From an uncultured Clostridiaceae bacterium (lineage in GTDB: Bacteria > Bacillota > Clostridia > TANB77 > CAG-508): a stretch of DNA of 64,000 nucleotides. The stretch lies in NCBI GenBank assembly GCA_947647275.1, contig CANSJQ010000001.1, positions 62,001 through 126,000 on the forward strand, in the 5' to 3' direction. The stretch's first letter is position 1; each line of letters begins with the position of its first letter. This document shows positions 8,984-18,791 of the stretch, piece after piece. Under the pieces are notes generated by a model. It was not told the DNA's origin and made no database searches. It was given only the letters and a program-made list of their open reading frames with translations. The position numbers were made by a program, and so were the translations under genes.

Positions 8984-10720
8984 ATGAAAAATAAGAAGAA
9001 AATAATTTTAATAACATTAATAGTATTATTATTTATAATAGTAGTAACATTAACAGTTTTAAACCAACAAGGAATACTAAATAGAATTAATCAAAATAAT
9101 AAGCAAGAAGAAATAAAAAAAGAAATAAGCTATGAAGTATACCAACATGTAAATGGAAAAACAGCAATACTATTAGTGGCAGAAGATACAGAAAATGGAA
9201 TAGAAAAAATAATATATCCAAATAATGAAATGGAACTATATTGTAATGGAAAAACAAAAGTAGCATTTGACTATAATACAGATATAACAGGAAAAGAAAG
9301 TTTAACATTTAAGATAGTAAATACTTTAGGAGAAGAAATAGAAAAAACAATACAAATAAATGATCAATTTTATTTATATATGATAGACCATAATCTAACA
9401 AAAGAAACTGAAACACAAAAAGCATTAACAGTAAACTATAAAGAAGGAAGTACAACGAAGCAATATAAAATAGGAGAAGGGGAAATTTGGACTAACTATA
9501 CAAACACAATAAGAATAGATGATTATCAAATATTAGAAACATTAGAAAATGGAAACAGAGATCCTAAGATTTATCTAAAGCAAGTAGACAAAATAGGAAA
9601 TGAAATAATAGTAGAATCGAAATTAAATTATACAATACCAGACACTACAACATATAAACAAGAAGATACAGTAATAGAAGGAGAAAGTATATTAGCATGT
9701 GTAGAAAATAATGATTTAGAAACAGGAAATTATATATTTAGAGTAACAGGAACATCAAAAGAGGAAAATGAAGAAGGAGTAATAGAAACAAAAACAGAAA
9801 CAATAGAATATCCAGTAGAATTATATAATTATAATGAAGATGCGAATTATCAAGCATCAAATGAAATAGTAATAAATAGCACAAAATATACAGGAATAGG
9901 AAAAATTAATTCAGAAAAAAGAATGCTAATATTAAAATATAATGGAAATTTAAACATAAATGGAGGAGTAACAATAACACCAACAGGAACAAATGAAAGT
10001 ATAAATGGAGCAACATACCTTTGCACCAAAAAAGGAATGGTTATATATTGTGCAGGAACATTAACAAATAATGGAACAATAAACATGACAGCAAAAGGAA
10101 CTGTAAACCAAGCAGGAGAAAATGTATACTTATATAAAAACGAAGATAATACTTATGAATATGTACCAGCAACAGGCGATTCAACTAAAAATGGAACTGG
10201 AAGAAGATTAGGAACAGGAGGAAATGGAGGAGCAGGCTATGCTGACAGAATTGGACGTGGGGGAAATAGTACATCTTATTCAGGAGGAGCTGGCGGTGGT
10301 GCTGGTGCAGTAGACGCAGGAAAAAATGGAAGTTCAATAGGAGGTGCTGGTGGAGACGCTGGATGGAATTATGAGTCTTATGGTAAAGATGGAGGAGGAG
10401 CAGGAAATCCAGGAGGAACAGGAAATCATGCAAATAGAGGAAATACAGGTACAGGAGGCTTACTTATAATGTTTGCAAATTCAGTTAAAAATAATAGCAC
10501 TATATATTCTGATGGAAGTGCAGGAGCAAATGGTGAAGCTGGTGGTGGAGGATCTGGTGGTGGAAGTATAAATATATTTTATAAAGAAAGTATAACAAAT
10601 GGTAGCATTATTGCTAATGGTGGTACTGCAGGAAGTTCTTATGCTTCTTCTGGAGCTCCATGGATGACAAAAGCTACTAATGGTGGATCTGGTTCAATAA
10701 CAATAAAGAAAATTCCATAA
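8984..10720 (+). CDS. Anchored surface protein with Gly-rich domain
   Basis: A 578-residue protein with one N-terminal membrane segment (residues 5-25). Residues ~45-130 form a domain with IEKIIYPNNEMELYCNGK that recurs in the protein at 38363. A middle beta-rich region is followed by a Gly-rich region (about residues 400-545; GGNGGAG, GGAGGGAGA, GGAGGDAG). No LPXTG signal is seen. It looks like a cell-surface or adhesin-type protein; function unknown. More than sixty Gly codons are used without any inserted C, which is useful contrast for the CGG frameshift sites elsewhere. Confidence 0.65.
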   Translation: MKNKKKIILITLIVLLFIIVVTLTVLNQQGILNRINQNNKQEEIKKEISYEVYQHVNGKTAILLVAEDTENGIEKIIYPNNEMELYCNGKTKVAFDYNTDITGKESLTFKIVNTLGEEIEKTIQINDQFYLYMIDHNLTKETETQKALTVNYKEGSTTKQYKIGEGEIWTNYTNTIRIDDYQILETLENGNRDPKIYLKQVDKIGNEIIVESKLNYTIPDTTTYKQEDTVIEGESILACVENNDLETGNYIFRVTGTSKEENEEGVIETKTETIEYPVELYNYNEDANYQASNEIVINSTKYTGIGKINSEKRMLILKYNGNLNINGGVTITPTGTNESINGATYLCTKKGMVIYCAGTLTNNGTINMTAKGTVNQAGENVYLYKNEDNTYEYVPATGDSTKNGTGRRLGTGGNGGAGYADRIGRGGNSTSYSGGAGGGAGAVDAGKNGSSIGGAGGDAGWNYESYGKDGGGAGNPGGTGNHANRGNTGTGGLLIMFANSVKNNSTIYSDGSAGANGEAGGGGSGGGSINIFYKESITNGSIIANGGTAGSSYASSGAPWMTKATNGGSGSITIKKIP

Positions 10721-10779
10721 ATATTGGAGTATAATCACATAACAAAAAATAATTAATAGTAAATAAATTCTTTAAGGTG

Positions 10780-10822
10780 AGCTATCCTTATTAATCAAGA
10801 AATAATAAGGATGGCTTATTTT
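10780..10822 (+). terminator. Rho-independent terminator
   Basis: AGCTATCCTTATT (10780-10792) pairs with AATAAGGATGGCT (10804-10816), followed by TATTTTTTT. The rest of the 223-base gap to ftsE shows only AT-rich sequence. Confidence 0.85.
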
Positions 10823-10943
10823 TTTATATCCAAAAATTGTATATGTTTTTATTGTGAAAACTATTGCAAATATTTTGTTTTATTGTTATGATTATGGTGT
10901 AAATGTATAATTATAAATTATTATGTAAAAAAAGGAGCAAATT

Positions 10944-11630
10944 ATGATAGAATTTAAGAATGTAAGCAAGACATATGATACAGGAACAGAGGCAGTTCAT
11001 AATGCTAATTTTAAAATAGAAAAAGGTGAATTTACATTTTTAGTTGGTTCTTCTGGTTCAGGAAAATCAACATTAATAAAGATGATATTAAAAGAAGAGG
11101 ATCCTTCATCAGGAAATATTATTATAAATGGAAAAGATACTACATATTTAAAACCAAAAAGAGTACCATACTTACGTAGAAGTATGGGGGTAGTATTCCA
11201 AGATTTCAGACTTTTACCAGATAAAACAGTATATGAAAATGTAGCATTTGCAATGTACATAGTAAAAGCTACACCAAGACATATAAGAAGACAAGTTCCA
11301 ATGGTTTTAGCATTAGTTGGTTTAAGTGGAAAGGCAAAGATGTATCCAAATGAACTATCTGGTGGAGAACAACAAAGGGTAGCTTTAGCAAGAGCGTTAG
11401 TAAATAACCCATCAATGCTTATAGCAGACGAGCCAACAGGAAACTTAGACCCAGAAACAGCATGGGATATCATGACACTTTTAAATGATATCAATATGAG
11501 AGGAACAACAGTTGTAATAGCAACACACGCAAAAGATATAGTAGATAGAATGAAAAAGAGAGTTATAGAAATAAGTGATGGAAACATCATAAGAGATGAT
11601 AAAAAAGGTGGTTATGATAGTGAGATATAA
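10944..11630 (+). CDS. ftsE: Cell division ATP-binding protein FtsE
   Basis: A 228-residue ABC ATPase. Walker A GSSGSGKST (residues ~36-44), Q-loop VVFQDFRLL, signature LSGGEQQR and Walker B LIADEPTGNLDP are all present. FtsE pairs with FtsX at the membrane; the complex transmits ATP hydrolysis to periplasmic or extracellular peptidoglycan hydrolases during division. The gene overlaps ftsX and is followed by two M23 peptidase-type genes and a CTP protease, the usual partners. AAAAAAGGAGC precedes the start. Confidence 0.96.
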   Translation: MIEFKNVSKTYDTGTEAVHNANFKIEKGEFTFLVGSSGSGKSTLIKMILKEEDPSSGNIIINGKDTTYLKPKRVPYLRRSMGVVFQDFRLLPDKTVYENVAFAMYIVKATPRHIRRQVPMVLALVGLSGKAKMYPNELSGGEQQRVALARALVNNPSMLIADEPTGNLDPETAWDIMTLLNDINMRGTTVVIATHAKDIVDRMKKRVIEISDGNIIRDDKKGGYDSEI

Positions 11631-12522
11631 TGTAATAGGATATTTATTAAGTGAAGGCTTTCACAATGTAATGAAAAACAAAAAATCTACTGGAGCATCA
11701 CTAATGATAATGTGTGCAACAATGCTTATATTTGGTTTATTCTTCTTAATTGGAGAAAATGTTAACCATATGATGAAAGAGCTAGAAGAAAACCAAGGAA
11801 TGCAGGTATTTATGACAAAAAAAGTTTCAGACGAGCAAATTCAGGAACTAGAAGAAAAAATTAAAGATTTACCAGATGTTGCAAAAGTAGAATTTATATC
11901 AAAAGAACAAGGAATGAATACATTTAAAGAAAGATATGGGGAAAATGCAAGAATACTTGATGCATATACAGGAGATGATAACCCAATAACAGATTCCTTT
12001 GTAGTAACATTAACAAAACTTGAAAAATCTGAAGAAGTAAAAGCACAAATTGAAGGTTTTGAAAATGTAAAAAATATAGAGCTTAGAGATAAAACAATTG
12101 AAGCATTAATAAAAGTAACAAATGGTGTAAGAATTGTTTCAGCAGTAATACTAGTACTACTAATAGTTATATCAGTATTCATTATAGCAAATACAATAAA
12201 ACTTACAGTACATGCAAGAAGAAAAGAAATTTCAATAATGAAATATGTAGGTGCAACAAATGGTTTCATAAGGTGGCCATTTATAGTAGAAGGTATAATA
12301 ATAGGAGTAGTCGCAGCACTTATTTCAGTATTATTACTAGGAATAGCATATAATTCATTAATGGGACAAATTACATCATCAGATGTATTCTCAAACATGG
12401 GATTAAGTTTACTAACATTCTCAGAAATATTTGGACTAATAATTACAGTATATTTAATTTTAGGAACAGGAATAGGAGCATTAGGAAGTATAATATCAAT
12501 GAGAAAATACTTAGAAGTTTAA
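11614..12522 (+). CDS. ftsX: Cell division permease FtsX
   Basis: A 302-residue membrane protein. A first membrane segment (residues ~25-45) is followed by an extracellular domain of about 110 residues (VFMTKKVSDEQIQELEEKI and onward), then three more membrane segments. HARRKEISIMKYVGAT before the third segment is conserved in FtsX. The ATG at 11614, preceded by AAAGGTGG, is preferred to the ATG at 11596; the gene then overlaps ftsE by 17 bases, showing translational coupling. Confidence 0.95.
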   Translation: MIVRYNVIGYLLSEGFHNVMKNKKSTGASLMIMCATMLIFGLFFLIGENVNHMMKELEENQGMQVFMTKKVSDEQIQELEEKIKDLPDVAKVEFISKEQGMNTFKERYGENARILDAYTGDDNPITDSFVVTLTKLEKSEEVKAQIEGFENVKNIELRDKTIEALIKVTNGVRIVSAVILVLLIVISVFIIANTIKLTVHARRKEISIMKYVGATNGFIRWPFIVEGIIIGVVAALISVLLLGIAYNSLMGQITSSDVFSNMGLSLLTFSEIFGLIITVYLILGTGIGALGSIISMRKYLEV

Positions 12523-12529
12523 CAATAGA

Positions 12530-12601
12530 GAAATCCTGCGTGGGACATATCTTATCATGGAACACATAACCAAAGGAAAAGATATGCCCCGACAGAAACC
12601 T
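12530..12601. repeat. Imperfect inverted repeat between ftsX and M23 gene
   Basis: GGGACATATCTT near 12542 and AAGATATGCCCC near 12579, with flanking AGAAATCC and GACAGAAACC also partly complementary. It may form a hairpin of about 25 imperfect pairs in the ftsX-M23 transcript. Function unknown. Confidence 0.5.
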
Positions 12602-12628
12602 AAACAAGATAGAGATAGGAGTAAAAAT

Positions 12629-13816
12629 ATGAAAAATAAAGTAATATCCATAATATTAATTATAGTAATGTTACAAGCTTATGCATATAGTGTAATAGCA
12701 GCAACAACATCAGAACTAAATAATCAAAAATCAGAGATACAAAATAAAATAGATGATATTAAAGATGAACAAGCAGAAGTAAAACAAGAATTAGATGCTG
12801 AAATGAAAGCAATTTCTCAGTTAGATGCTGAAATAGATGAAGCACAAGGTGAAATAGATAAATTAAATTCACAAATAAATGAAGTACAAGCATCTATTAC
12901 AGAAAAAGAAAACTTAATTAAAGAAAAACAAAAAGAATATGATAGTAATGAAGAACTACTAAAACAAAGAATAGTAATAATGTATGAAATAGGAGAAACA
13001 ACATTTTTAGATATTCTATTTAATTCTAAAAGTATAGTAGATTTCATTTCAAATTATTATACAGTATCTCAAATAGTAAAATATGATTCAGAGTTATTAC
13101 AAACGATAGAAGATGATAAAAACATAATAGAAAATGCAAAAAAAGAATTAGAAGAACAAAAAACACAAATAGAAACATTAAAAAATGATAAAGTGTCAAA
13201 ACAAAATGCAATAAAGGCGAAGAAAGCTTCAAGGCAAGTAAAAGCAAATGCATTAAATGCTGAGCAAAAAGCATTACAATCTAAAATAGATGATTATAAT
13301 GCACAAATAAAAAAGGTTGACCAACAAATAGCATCAATAATGGCAGAAGCAAATGATAAAATAAATAACTCAGGCTTAAAGTTTGACGGAAGCTTCGTTT
13401 GGCCATGTAATAATAAAATAGTAACCTCAACAGTAAAAATAAGATGGGGAAGATGGCACAAAGGTATAGATATTGGAGCAAGATATGAAAATGTATATGC
13501 ATCAGCTTCTGGGTATGCATATACAAGGGAAAACCCAGGTGGATATGGACACTATATTATGATTTTCCACGGAAGTGGATATGTAACACTATATGGACAT
13601 TTAAATTCATATAAAATAACAAGTGGACAATATGTATCACAAGGTCAAGTTATAGCACAATCTGGAAACACAGGAGCAAGCCAAGGAGCACATTTACACT
13701 TTGAAGTAAGAAAAGCATCATCAATATCAGATTACTTTAGTAGCAATTTCTTAAACCCACTAGACTATTTGCCAGGTGGATATACATTAGCAGCAGGAGC
13801 AGCTACGCCATCATAA
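12629..13816 (+). CDS. EnvC-like murein hydrolase activator / M23 peptidase
   Basis: A 395-residue secreted protein: signal peptide (VISIILIIVMLQAYAYSVIA), long coiled coil (about residues 28-235, Lys/Glu/Gln-rich), then a C-terminal M23 domain with HKGIDIG, GHYIMIFHGSG and HLHFEVR. The HxH and His-Asp zinc ligands of LytM peptidases appear present, so it may be an active endopeptidase. Position directly after ftsEX suggests that FtsX recruits or activates it during cell separation. The start follows ATAGGAG; an earlier in-frame ATG at 12557 falls in an inverted repeat and is less likely. Confidence 0.9.
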   Translation: MKNKVISIILIIVMLQAYAYSVIAATTSELNNQKSEIQNKIDDIKDEQAEVKQELDAEMKAISQLDAEIDEAQGEIDKLNSQINEVQASITEKENLIKEKQKEYDSNEELLKQRIVIMYEIGETTFLDILFNSKSIVDFISNYYTVSQIVKYDSELLQTIEDDKNIIENAKKELEEQKTQIETLKNDKVSKQNAIKAKKASRQVKANALNAEQKALQSKIDDYNAQIKKVDQQIASIMAEANDKINNSGLKFDGSFVWPCNNKIVTSTVKIRWGRWHKGIDIGARYENVYASASGYAYTRENPGGYGHYIMIFHGSGYVTLYGHLNSYKITSGQYVSQGQVIAQSGNTGASQGAHLHFEVRKASSISDYFSSNFLNPLDYLPGGYTLAAGAATPS

Positions 13817-13863
13817 AAATATGATAAATCAGATATGAATATAAGTAAAGGAGGAATAAGAGA

Positions 13864-15015
13864 ATGAGAAAAAAGATAATTGTTGGTTTAATGATAATTG
13901 TTTTAATTACATGCTCTTATTCTTTTTTAGTTACAAAAGCAGCAACTTTAGGAGAACAACGTGATGAAATACAAGGAAAAAAAGATGAAGCAGAAGAAAA
14001 ATTAGAATATGTACAAGAAGAATTATCAGCAACTATAATAAAAATACAAGAATTAGATGATAAAATAAAAGAATCAGAAAAAGATATAGAAAGTTTAGAA
14101 AATGAGCTTTCACTTCTACAAGTGCAAATAGATGAAGTAACAGAAAAATTAAATAAAACACAATTAAGCTATGAACAAAATGAAGAGTTATTAAAGAAGA
14201 GAATAGTAATAATGTATGAAATAGGAGAAACAACATACTTAGATATATTACTAAAATCAAGCAATATAATAGAATTTATATCTAATTACTATTTTATACA
14301 AGAAATAATAAGAAGTGATACAGAATTATTAAATCAAATAGAACTAGAAAAAAATGAAATAGAAAAAGCTAAAAAAGAATTAGATGAGCAAAAGGCAGAT
14401 TTAAAAGTTAAAAAAGCGAAAAAAGAACAATTAGCAATAATTAATCAAAATAATAAGATTTTAAAAGAGCAAGCGTTAACAAATTTATCACAAGAAGAAG
14501 CACAGTTACAATCAAAGATACAAGAATATAAAGAAGAAGAAGCTAGAATAGAAGCATTAATACAAATTGCAACAGGTGAATATGAATACTCAGGAGAGCT
14601 AACTGGAGGAGTAATGGCGTGGCCAATTGCTAAAAGTGGAACATATATAACATCAGACTATGGAATAAGAGAACACCCAATTCAAGGAGTTATAAAAAAA
14701 CATACTGGAATAGATATAGGAAATGCAGGTTTTGGAGCACCAATAATAGCTGCTGCAGATGGAGTAGTTACAATGGCAGGATACTATGGTGGGTATGGAA
14801 ACTGTGTAATAATAAATCATGGTGGTGGAATATCAACATTATATGGGCATGGGCAAACAATACTTACAGAAGTAGGAAAACAAGTAAAAAAAGGAGACCT
14901 AATAATGGAAGTAGGCTCAACAGGAAATTCAACAGGACCACATTTACACTTCGAAGTAAGAATAAATGGTTCATGTGTAGATCCAAAGCCATATTTAAAA
15001 GGAAATAGTGAATAA
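13864..15015 (+). CDS. Second EnvC-like coiled-coil M23 peptidase
   Basis: A 383-residue paralogue of the preceding protein with the same layout: signal peptide, coiled coil (about residues 25-230), M23 domain. The segment VIMYEIGETTYLDILL is nearly identical in both. The peptidase domain has HTGIDIGNAGFG, NHGGGISTLYGH and PHLHFEVR, an intact zinc-site pattern. Tandem duplication suggests two hydrolases under FtsEX control. AAAGGAGG lies just before the start. Confidence 0.9.
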   Translation: MRKKIIVGLMIIVLITCSYSFLVTKAATLGEQRDEIQGKKDEAEEKLEYVQEELSATIIKIQELDDKIKESEKDIESLENELSLLQVQIDEVTEKLNKTQLSYEQNEELLKKRIVIMYEIGETTYLDILLKSSNIIEFISNYYFIQEIIRSDTELLNQIELEKNEIEKAKKELDEQKADLKVKKAKKEQLAIINQNNKILKEQALTNLSQEEAQLQSKIQEYKEEEARIEALIQIATGEYEYSGELTGGVMAWPIAKSGTYITSDYGIREHPIQGVIKKHTGIDIGNAGFGAPIIAAADGVVTMAGYYGGYGNCVIINHGGGISTLYGHGQTILTEVGKQVKKGDLIMEVGSTGNSTGPHLHFEVRINGSCVDPKPYLKGNSE

Positions 15016-15043
15016 AAACAAAGTAAAGAAATATAATTAAATT

Positions 15044-15158
15044 AAGGGTCGTCGAATCGGCGACCTATATATAATGACAAAATCTACTTATATATATTAA
15101 AACAAACAATTATAGAGGTCGCCGTCTTTGGCGACCCGCGCTTCAAAGAAATTGCTTA
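15044..15158. repeat. GTCGCC/GGCGAC palindromic repeat pair
   Basis: AGGGTCGTCGAATCGGCGACC at 15044-15064 and AGAGGTCGCCGTCTTTGGCG at 15114-15133, the latter followed by CGCTTCAAAGAAATTGC, a tail also seen at 24964-24974, 31661 and in addA. Lies in the 202-base gap before the CTP gene. Confidence 0.7.
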
Positions 15159-15217
15159 ATAAAAAAGTGAATATTGAAGGTATTAAATAACCAAAGATTG
15201 AAGGGAGAAAAAAATTA

Positions 15218-16423
15218 ATGAATTCAGAAAAAAGGCAAAGCACATATAAAATTATAATGCTAATATTACTAACAGCAGTTATAACATTTATTATAACAAG
15301 CTCAGTATTATATAACACCATAGGAGATTCAAGCACAAAATACATATTATCAAATAAAACAAGTATAGGAGAGAAATTTGAATATTATAAAAGCTTTATA
15401 GAAAAGCATTATATAGGTGAAATTGATGACCAAGAAATGTTTGAATCAGCAATAAAAGGATATTTCGAAGGTTTAGGAGACCCATATTCGGAATTTATAA
15501 CAAAAGAAGAGATGCAAGACTATATGGCAGACGCAACAGGCAAATATGTAGGAATAGGAATATATATAACATCAAATACAAAAACAAATCAATTACTAAT
15601 TTTATCTCCTATGAAAGGCTCACCAGCAGAAGAAGCAGGTTTAAAAGCAGGGGATATAATACTTAAAATAGAAGGAAAAGAATATACAGGAGAACAACTA
15701 ACAGAAGCAACAAATGTATTAAAAGCAGAAGAAGGAACAAAAGTAAAGCTAGAAATATTAAGAGAAGAAAAAACATTTGAAGTAGAAGTAGAAAGAAAAT
15801 CAATAAAAGTAAGCCATATAGAATCAAGTATAAAAGAAAATAATATTGGATATATACAAATATCAACTTTTGATGATGGATGTTATAAAGAGTTTTTAGA
15901 AAATTATAATAGTTTAAAAGAACAAAAAATACAATCATTAATAATAGACTTAAGGAATAATGGTGGAGGAATTGTTGAAGAAGCTATTAATATAGCAGAT
16001 ATGTTTACTACTAAAGATTCTACACTTTTAATAACGATAGGAAAAGCAGGAACTGAAGAAGAAATAACAAAAGCTAAAAAAGCAAAAGAAATAGATATTC
16101 CAGTAGTAATACTAGTAAATGAAAATACAGCAAGTGCATCAGAAATACTAACAGCAGCAATAAAAGAGAATAACGAAAATACAGTACATGTTGTGGGAAA
16201 AACAACATATGGAAAAGGAGTAATACAAAGTATATTTACATTAACAGATGGAAGCGGAATAAAATTAACAACAAATGAATATTATACTCCAAAGCATAAT
16301 GTAATAAACAAAGTAGGAATAAAGCCAGACTATGAAGTAGATGTACCAGAAGGAGAAACTCAATATACAATAACAGAAGAAAATGATACACAATTAAAAA
16401 AAGCATTAGAAATTTTAAAATAA
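15218..16423 (+). CDS. C-terminal processing peptidase (S41)
   Basis: A 401-residue S41 protease. N-terminal membrane anchor (residues 10-30), PDZ domain (about 100-185; GSPAEEAGLKAGDIILKIEG), then the tail-specific protease domain with the catalytic Ser in NENTASASEI and Lys in TTYGKGVIQS. Such CtpA-type proteases cut C-termini of secreted proteins outside the membrane. Its place after ftsEX and two M23 genes is conserved in Firmicutes, which suggests it processes or turns over the cell-wall hydrolases. Confidence 0.93.
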   Translation: MNSEKRQSTYKIIMLILLTAVITFIITSSVLYNTIGDSSTKYILSNKTSIGEKFEYYKSFIEKHYIGEIDDQEMFESAIKGYFEGLGDPYSEFITKEEMQDYMADATGKYVGIGIYITSNTKTNQLLILSPMKGSPAEEAGLKAGDIILKIEGKEYTGEQLTEATNVLKAEEGTKVKLEILREEKTFEVEVERKSIKVSHIESSIKENNIGYIQISTFDDGCYKEFLENYNSLKEQKIQSLIIDLRNNGGGIVEEAINIADMFTTKDSTLLITIGKAGTEEEITKAKKAKEIDIPVVILVNENTASASEILTAAIKENNENTVHVVGKTTYGKGVIQSIFTLTDGSGIKLTTNEYYTPKHNVINKVGIKPDYEVDVPEGETQYTITEENDTQLKKALEILK

Positions 16424-16428
16424 TATAT

Positions 16429-16465
16429 AAAAAATACACAATTGATCAAATTGTGTATTTTTTAT
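16429..16465 (+). terminator. Rho-independent terminator
   Basis: AAAAATACACAATT and AATTGTGTATTTTTT around a GATC loop, ending the ftsEX-CTP unit. Confidence 0.88.
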
Positions 16466-16664
16466 TGTAAATATGAGAATAAAAATTGTATTTAAATTAA
16501 CAATAAATTTACAGAAAATACATTGATAATAAGTAAAAAGAAATATAAAATTAGTTTATTGAATTAATATTTACTAAATAGTTACTTTAAATGTTTTTAA
16601 AATATATTATAATAAATTAAATAAAAAAGGTTAAAATAATGAAAATAAAGGAGGAATACATAAG

Positions 16665-17510
16665 ATGAATGAAGAATTAAGAATTAAAAGTAAAAAGTAT
16701 AGATTTAAGGAATTTGAAGGAATAACGCTAATTTCATTGGTAATAACAATAATAATTATAATAATACTAGCAAGTGTAGCAATATATTTAAGTTTAGGAA
16801 ATAATGGAATATTTAATAGAACAAAGCAAGCAAAAGAAACTACAAATAAACAAACAGCAACAGACATAATAAATCTAAAAATAACAACAGCTCAAATGAA
16901 CAAATATGCAGAAAAACAAGAAATGCCAACATTAAAAGAATTATCAGAAGTATTAAGAAATGATAATGAAATAGCATATGTAACAGAAAAAAGCCAAATA
17001 GCAAGTACGAAATACGAAGTAGGAGAAAATCCAAGTTCAGTATATACAAAATTAAATCAATATCCATATGAATTTGAAATAAATTCATCTTTGCAATTAG
17101 CTTCTATAGATGGAGTTGAAATAGACTCAAATGAAAAAAAAGTAACAATAACAGAAGAAGAATACGAAAGGTTAAAATCAAAAAATTATGACTATAGCAA
17201 TATAAATGAAGAAAAAGTTATAGGAAAATGGTATGATGGAAGAAGTATGTATGAAGTATCAATACCAATAACTTTACCAAATGGAGAGGAACTAGTGAAT
17301 TTATCAAAATATAATATGGATACATGCATAATATATGATGGTTATATTGGAAAAGATAATACTTACTATGGAGTTCCTATTGGATATATTTGGAGTGGTT
17401 CAATTTTTATAGAAATGCGTATAGAAAATGGAAATATACGTATTACAAACCGTGATAGCTCTCTTACTGGTGCTACTGGATATGTAACTTTACATTATAC
17501 TAAAAAGTAG
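16665..17510 (+). CDS. Type IV pilin-like secreted protein
   Basis: A 281-residue protein with a basic leader (KSKKYRFKEFEG) and a hydrophobic helix GITLISLVITIIIIIILASV, the layout of a class III prepilin signal. The conserved Glu at position +5 of mature pilins is absent (Leu-Ile-Ser in its place), so it may be a minor pilin or pseudopilin. The rest is beta-rich with no recognisable domain. AAAGGAGG precedes the start. No pilus assembly genes are nearby; it stands alone between two terminators. Confidence 0.65.
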   Translation: MNEELRIKSKKYRFKEFEGITLISLVITIIIIIILASVAIYLSLGNNGIFNRTKQAKETTNKQTATDIINLKITTAQMNKYAEKQEMPTLKELSEVLRNDNEIAYVTEKSQIASTKYEVGENPSSVYTKLNQYPYEFEINSSLQLASIDGVEIDSNEKKVTITEEEYERLKSKNYDYSNINEEKVIGKWYDGRSMYEVSIPITLPNGEELVNLSKYNMDTCIIYDGYIGKDNTYYGVPIGYIWSGSIFIEMRIENGNIRITNRDSSLTGATGYVTLHYTKK

Positions 17511-17529
17511 AATTGTTAGAAATAATATA

Positions 17530-17571
17530 AAAAATATCAATCTTTTTACAAAAAAGCATTGATATTTTTTT
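17530..17571 (+). terminator. Rho-independent terminator
   Basis: AAAAATATCAAT and ATTGATATTTTTTT arms with a T tail after the pilin-like gene. Confidence 0.85.
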
Positions 17572-17651
17572 GCTCATGTAATATAATTGCAATGGAATTG
17601 TAATAAAAAAGAAATAATTACATACAATACTTTTTAGAGGAGAGTTTGAAT

Positions 17652-18656
17652 ATGTTTAATTTTGGACAAGATATTGGAATTGATTTAGGAACAGCAACAG
17701 TTATAGCATATGTGAAAGGTAAAGGAATTGTACTTCGTGAGCCTTCAGTAGTTGCTGTGGATAATAATACAGGAAATGTACTTGCGGTAGGAAAAGAAGC
17801 AAGAAGAATGCTTGGAAGAACACCAGGAAATATAGTAGCAACAAGACCATTAAGAGAAGGTGTTATTTCAAATTATACTGTAACAGAAAAAATGTTAAAA
17901 TACTTTATAAATAAAGTTGCAGGAAAATCAATATTCTCACCAAGAATTATGATTTGTATACCATCACAAGTAACAGAAGTTGAGAAAAAAGCAGTAATAG
18001 ATGCAGCATCTCAAGCAGGAGCAAGAAGAGTATATTTAATAGAAGAACCAATTGCAGCAGCCATAGGTGCAGGAATTGATATATCAAAACCATGTGGAAA
18101 TATGGTAGTAGATATTGGAGGAGGAACAACAGATATAGCAGTTATTTCTTTAGGTGGTAGTGTAGTAAGTACTTCTTTAAAAGTAGCAGGAGATAAATTC
18201 GACGAATATATAGTAAAATATATAAAGAAAAAGCACAATGTAATGATAGGAGAAAGGACAGCAGAAGATTTAAAAATAAATGTAGGTTGTGTATATCCTA
18301 AAATACAAGATGCAGAAATGGATATAAGAGGAAGAGACTTAATAACAGGTCTTCCAAAAACAATAACAATTCATTCAAGCGAAATGTTAGAAGCAATGCT
18401 AGAACCAGCGATGATGATTGTAGATAGTGTACATTCAGTACTAGAAAAAACACCTCCAGAACTTGCAGCAGACATAAGTGATAAAGGAATATATATGACA
18501 GGTGGAGGATGCTTAGTAGATGGACTAGATAAATTATTACAAGAAAAAACAGGAATACATGTAATGATTGCTGAAGACACAGTATCATGTGTTGCACTAG
18601 GAACAGGAAAAGCATTAGATAATTTAGATTCATTAGATGGAAAAGCAAGGAGATAA
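17652..18656 (+). CDS. mreB: Rod-shape actin homologue MreB/Mbl
   Basis: A 334-residue actin-family ATPase that guides lateral wall synthesis at the membrane. Phosphate 1 motif DIGIDLGTATVIAYVKGKG, then MICIPSQVTEVEKKA, the phosphate 2 motif VVDIGGGTTDIAV, ERTAEDLKINVGCVYP, and the adenosine motif MTGGGCLVDGLD are all visible. The start MFNFGQDIG at 17652 follows AGAGGAGAG. It is a single gene not next to mreCD, which fits Mbl or MreBH-type paralogues as well as MreB. Confidence 0.93.
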   Translation: MFNFGQDIGIDLGTATVIAYVKGKGIVLREPSVVAVDNNTGNVLAVGKEARRMLGRTPGNIVATRPLREGVISNYTVTEKMLKYFINKVAGKSIFSPRIMICIPSQVTEVEKKAVIDAASQAGARRVYLIEEPIAAAIGAGIDISKPCGNMVVDIGGGTTDIAVISLGGSVVSTSLKVAGDKFDEYIVKYIKKKHNVMIGERTAEDLKINVGCVYPKIQDAEMDIRGRDLITGLPKTITIHSSEMLEAMLEPAMMIVDSVHSVLEKTPPELAADISDKGIYMTGGGCLVDGLDKLLQEKTGIHVMIAEDTVSCVALGTGKALDNLDSLDGKARR

Positions 18657-18660
18657 AAAT

Positions 18661-18696
18661 AAAGAGAAAGTTTTAAATAAAAAAACTTTCTCTTTA
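18661..18696 (+). terminator. Rho-independent terminator
   Basis: AAAGAGAAAGTTTT and AAAACTTTCTCTTT arms followed by ATTTT. Confidence 0.85.
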
Positions 18697-18702
18697 TTTT
18701 TC

Positions 18703-18716
18703 TGACTATTTAGTCA
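18703..18716. promoter_or_regulatory. Palindrome TGACTATTTAGTCA, possible TetR operator
   Basis: A perfect 14-base palindrome 16 bases before the -35 box of the TetR-family gene. TetR regulators often bind such sites near their own promoter; the link is an inference. Confidence 0.4.
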
Positions 18717-18731
18717 AATGATAAAAAATAC

Positions 18732-18760
18732 TTGCAAATATTAGAATAAGATTATATAAT
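18732..18760 (+). promoter_or_regulatory. Sigma-A-type promoter for TetR-family gene
   Basis: TTGCAA at 18732-18737, 17-bp spacer, TATAAT at 18755-18760. Confidence 0.65.
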
Positions 18761-18791
18761 TAATAAGAATATTATAAAATGAGGTAATGCA

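Noticed and set aside
10201..10720. Frameshift in the Gly-rich domain
   Set aside because: CGG occurs only across codons (GGC-GGT); the frame is open to the stop without any shift.
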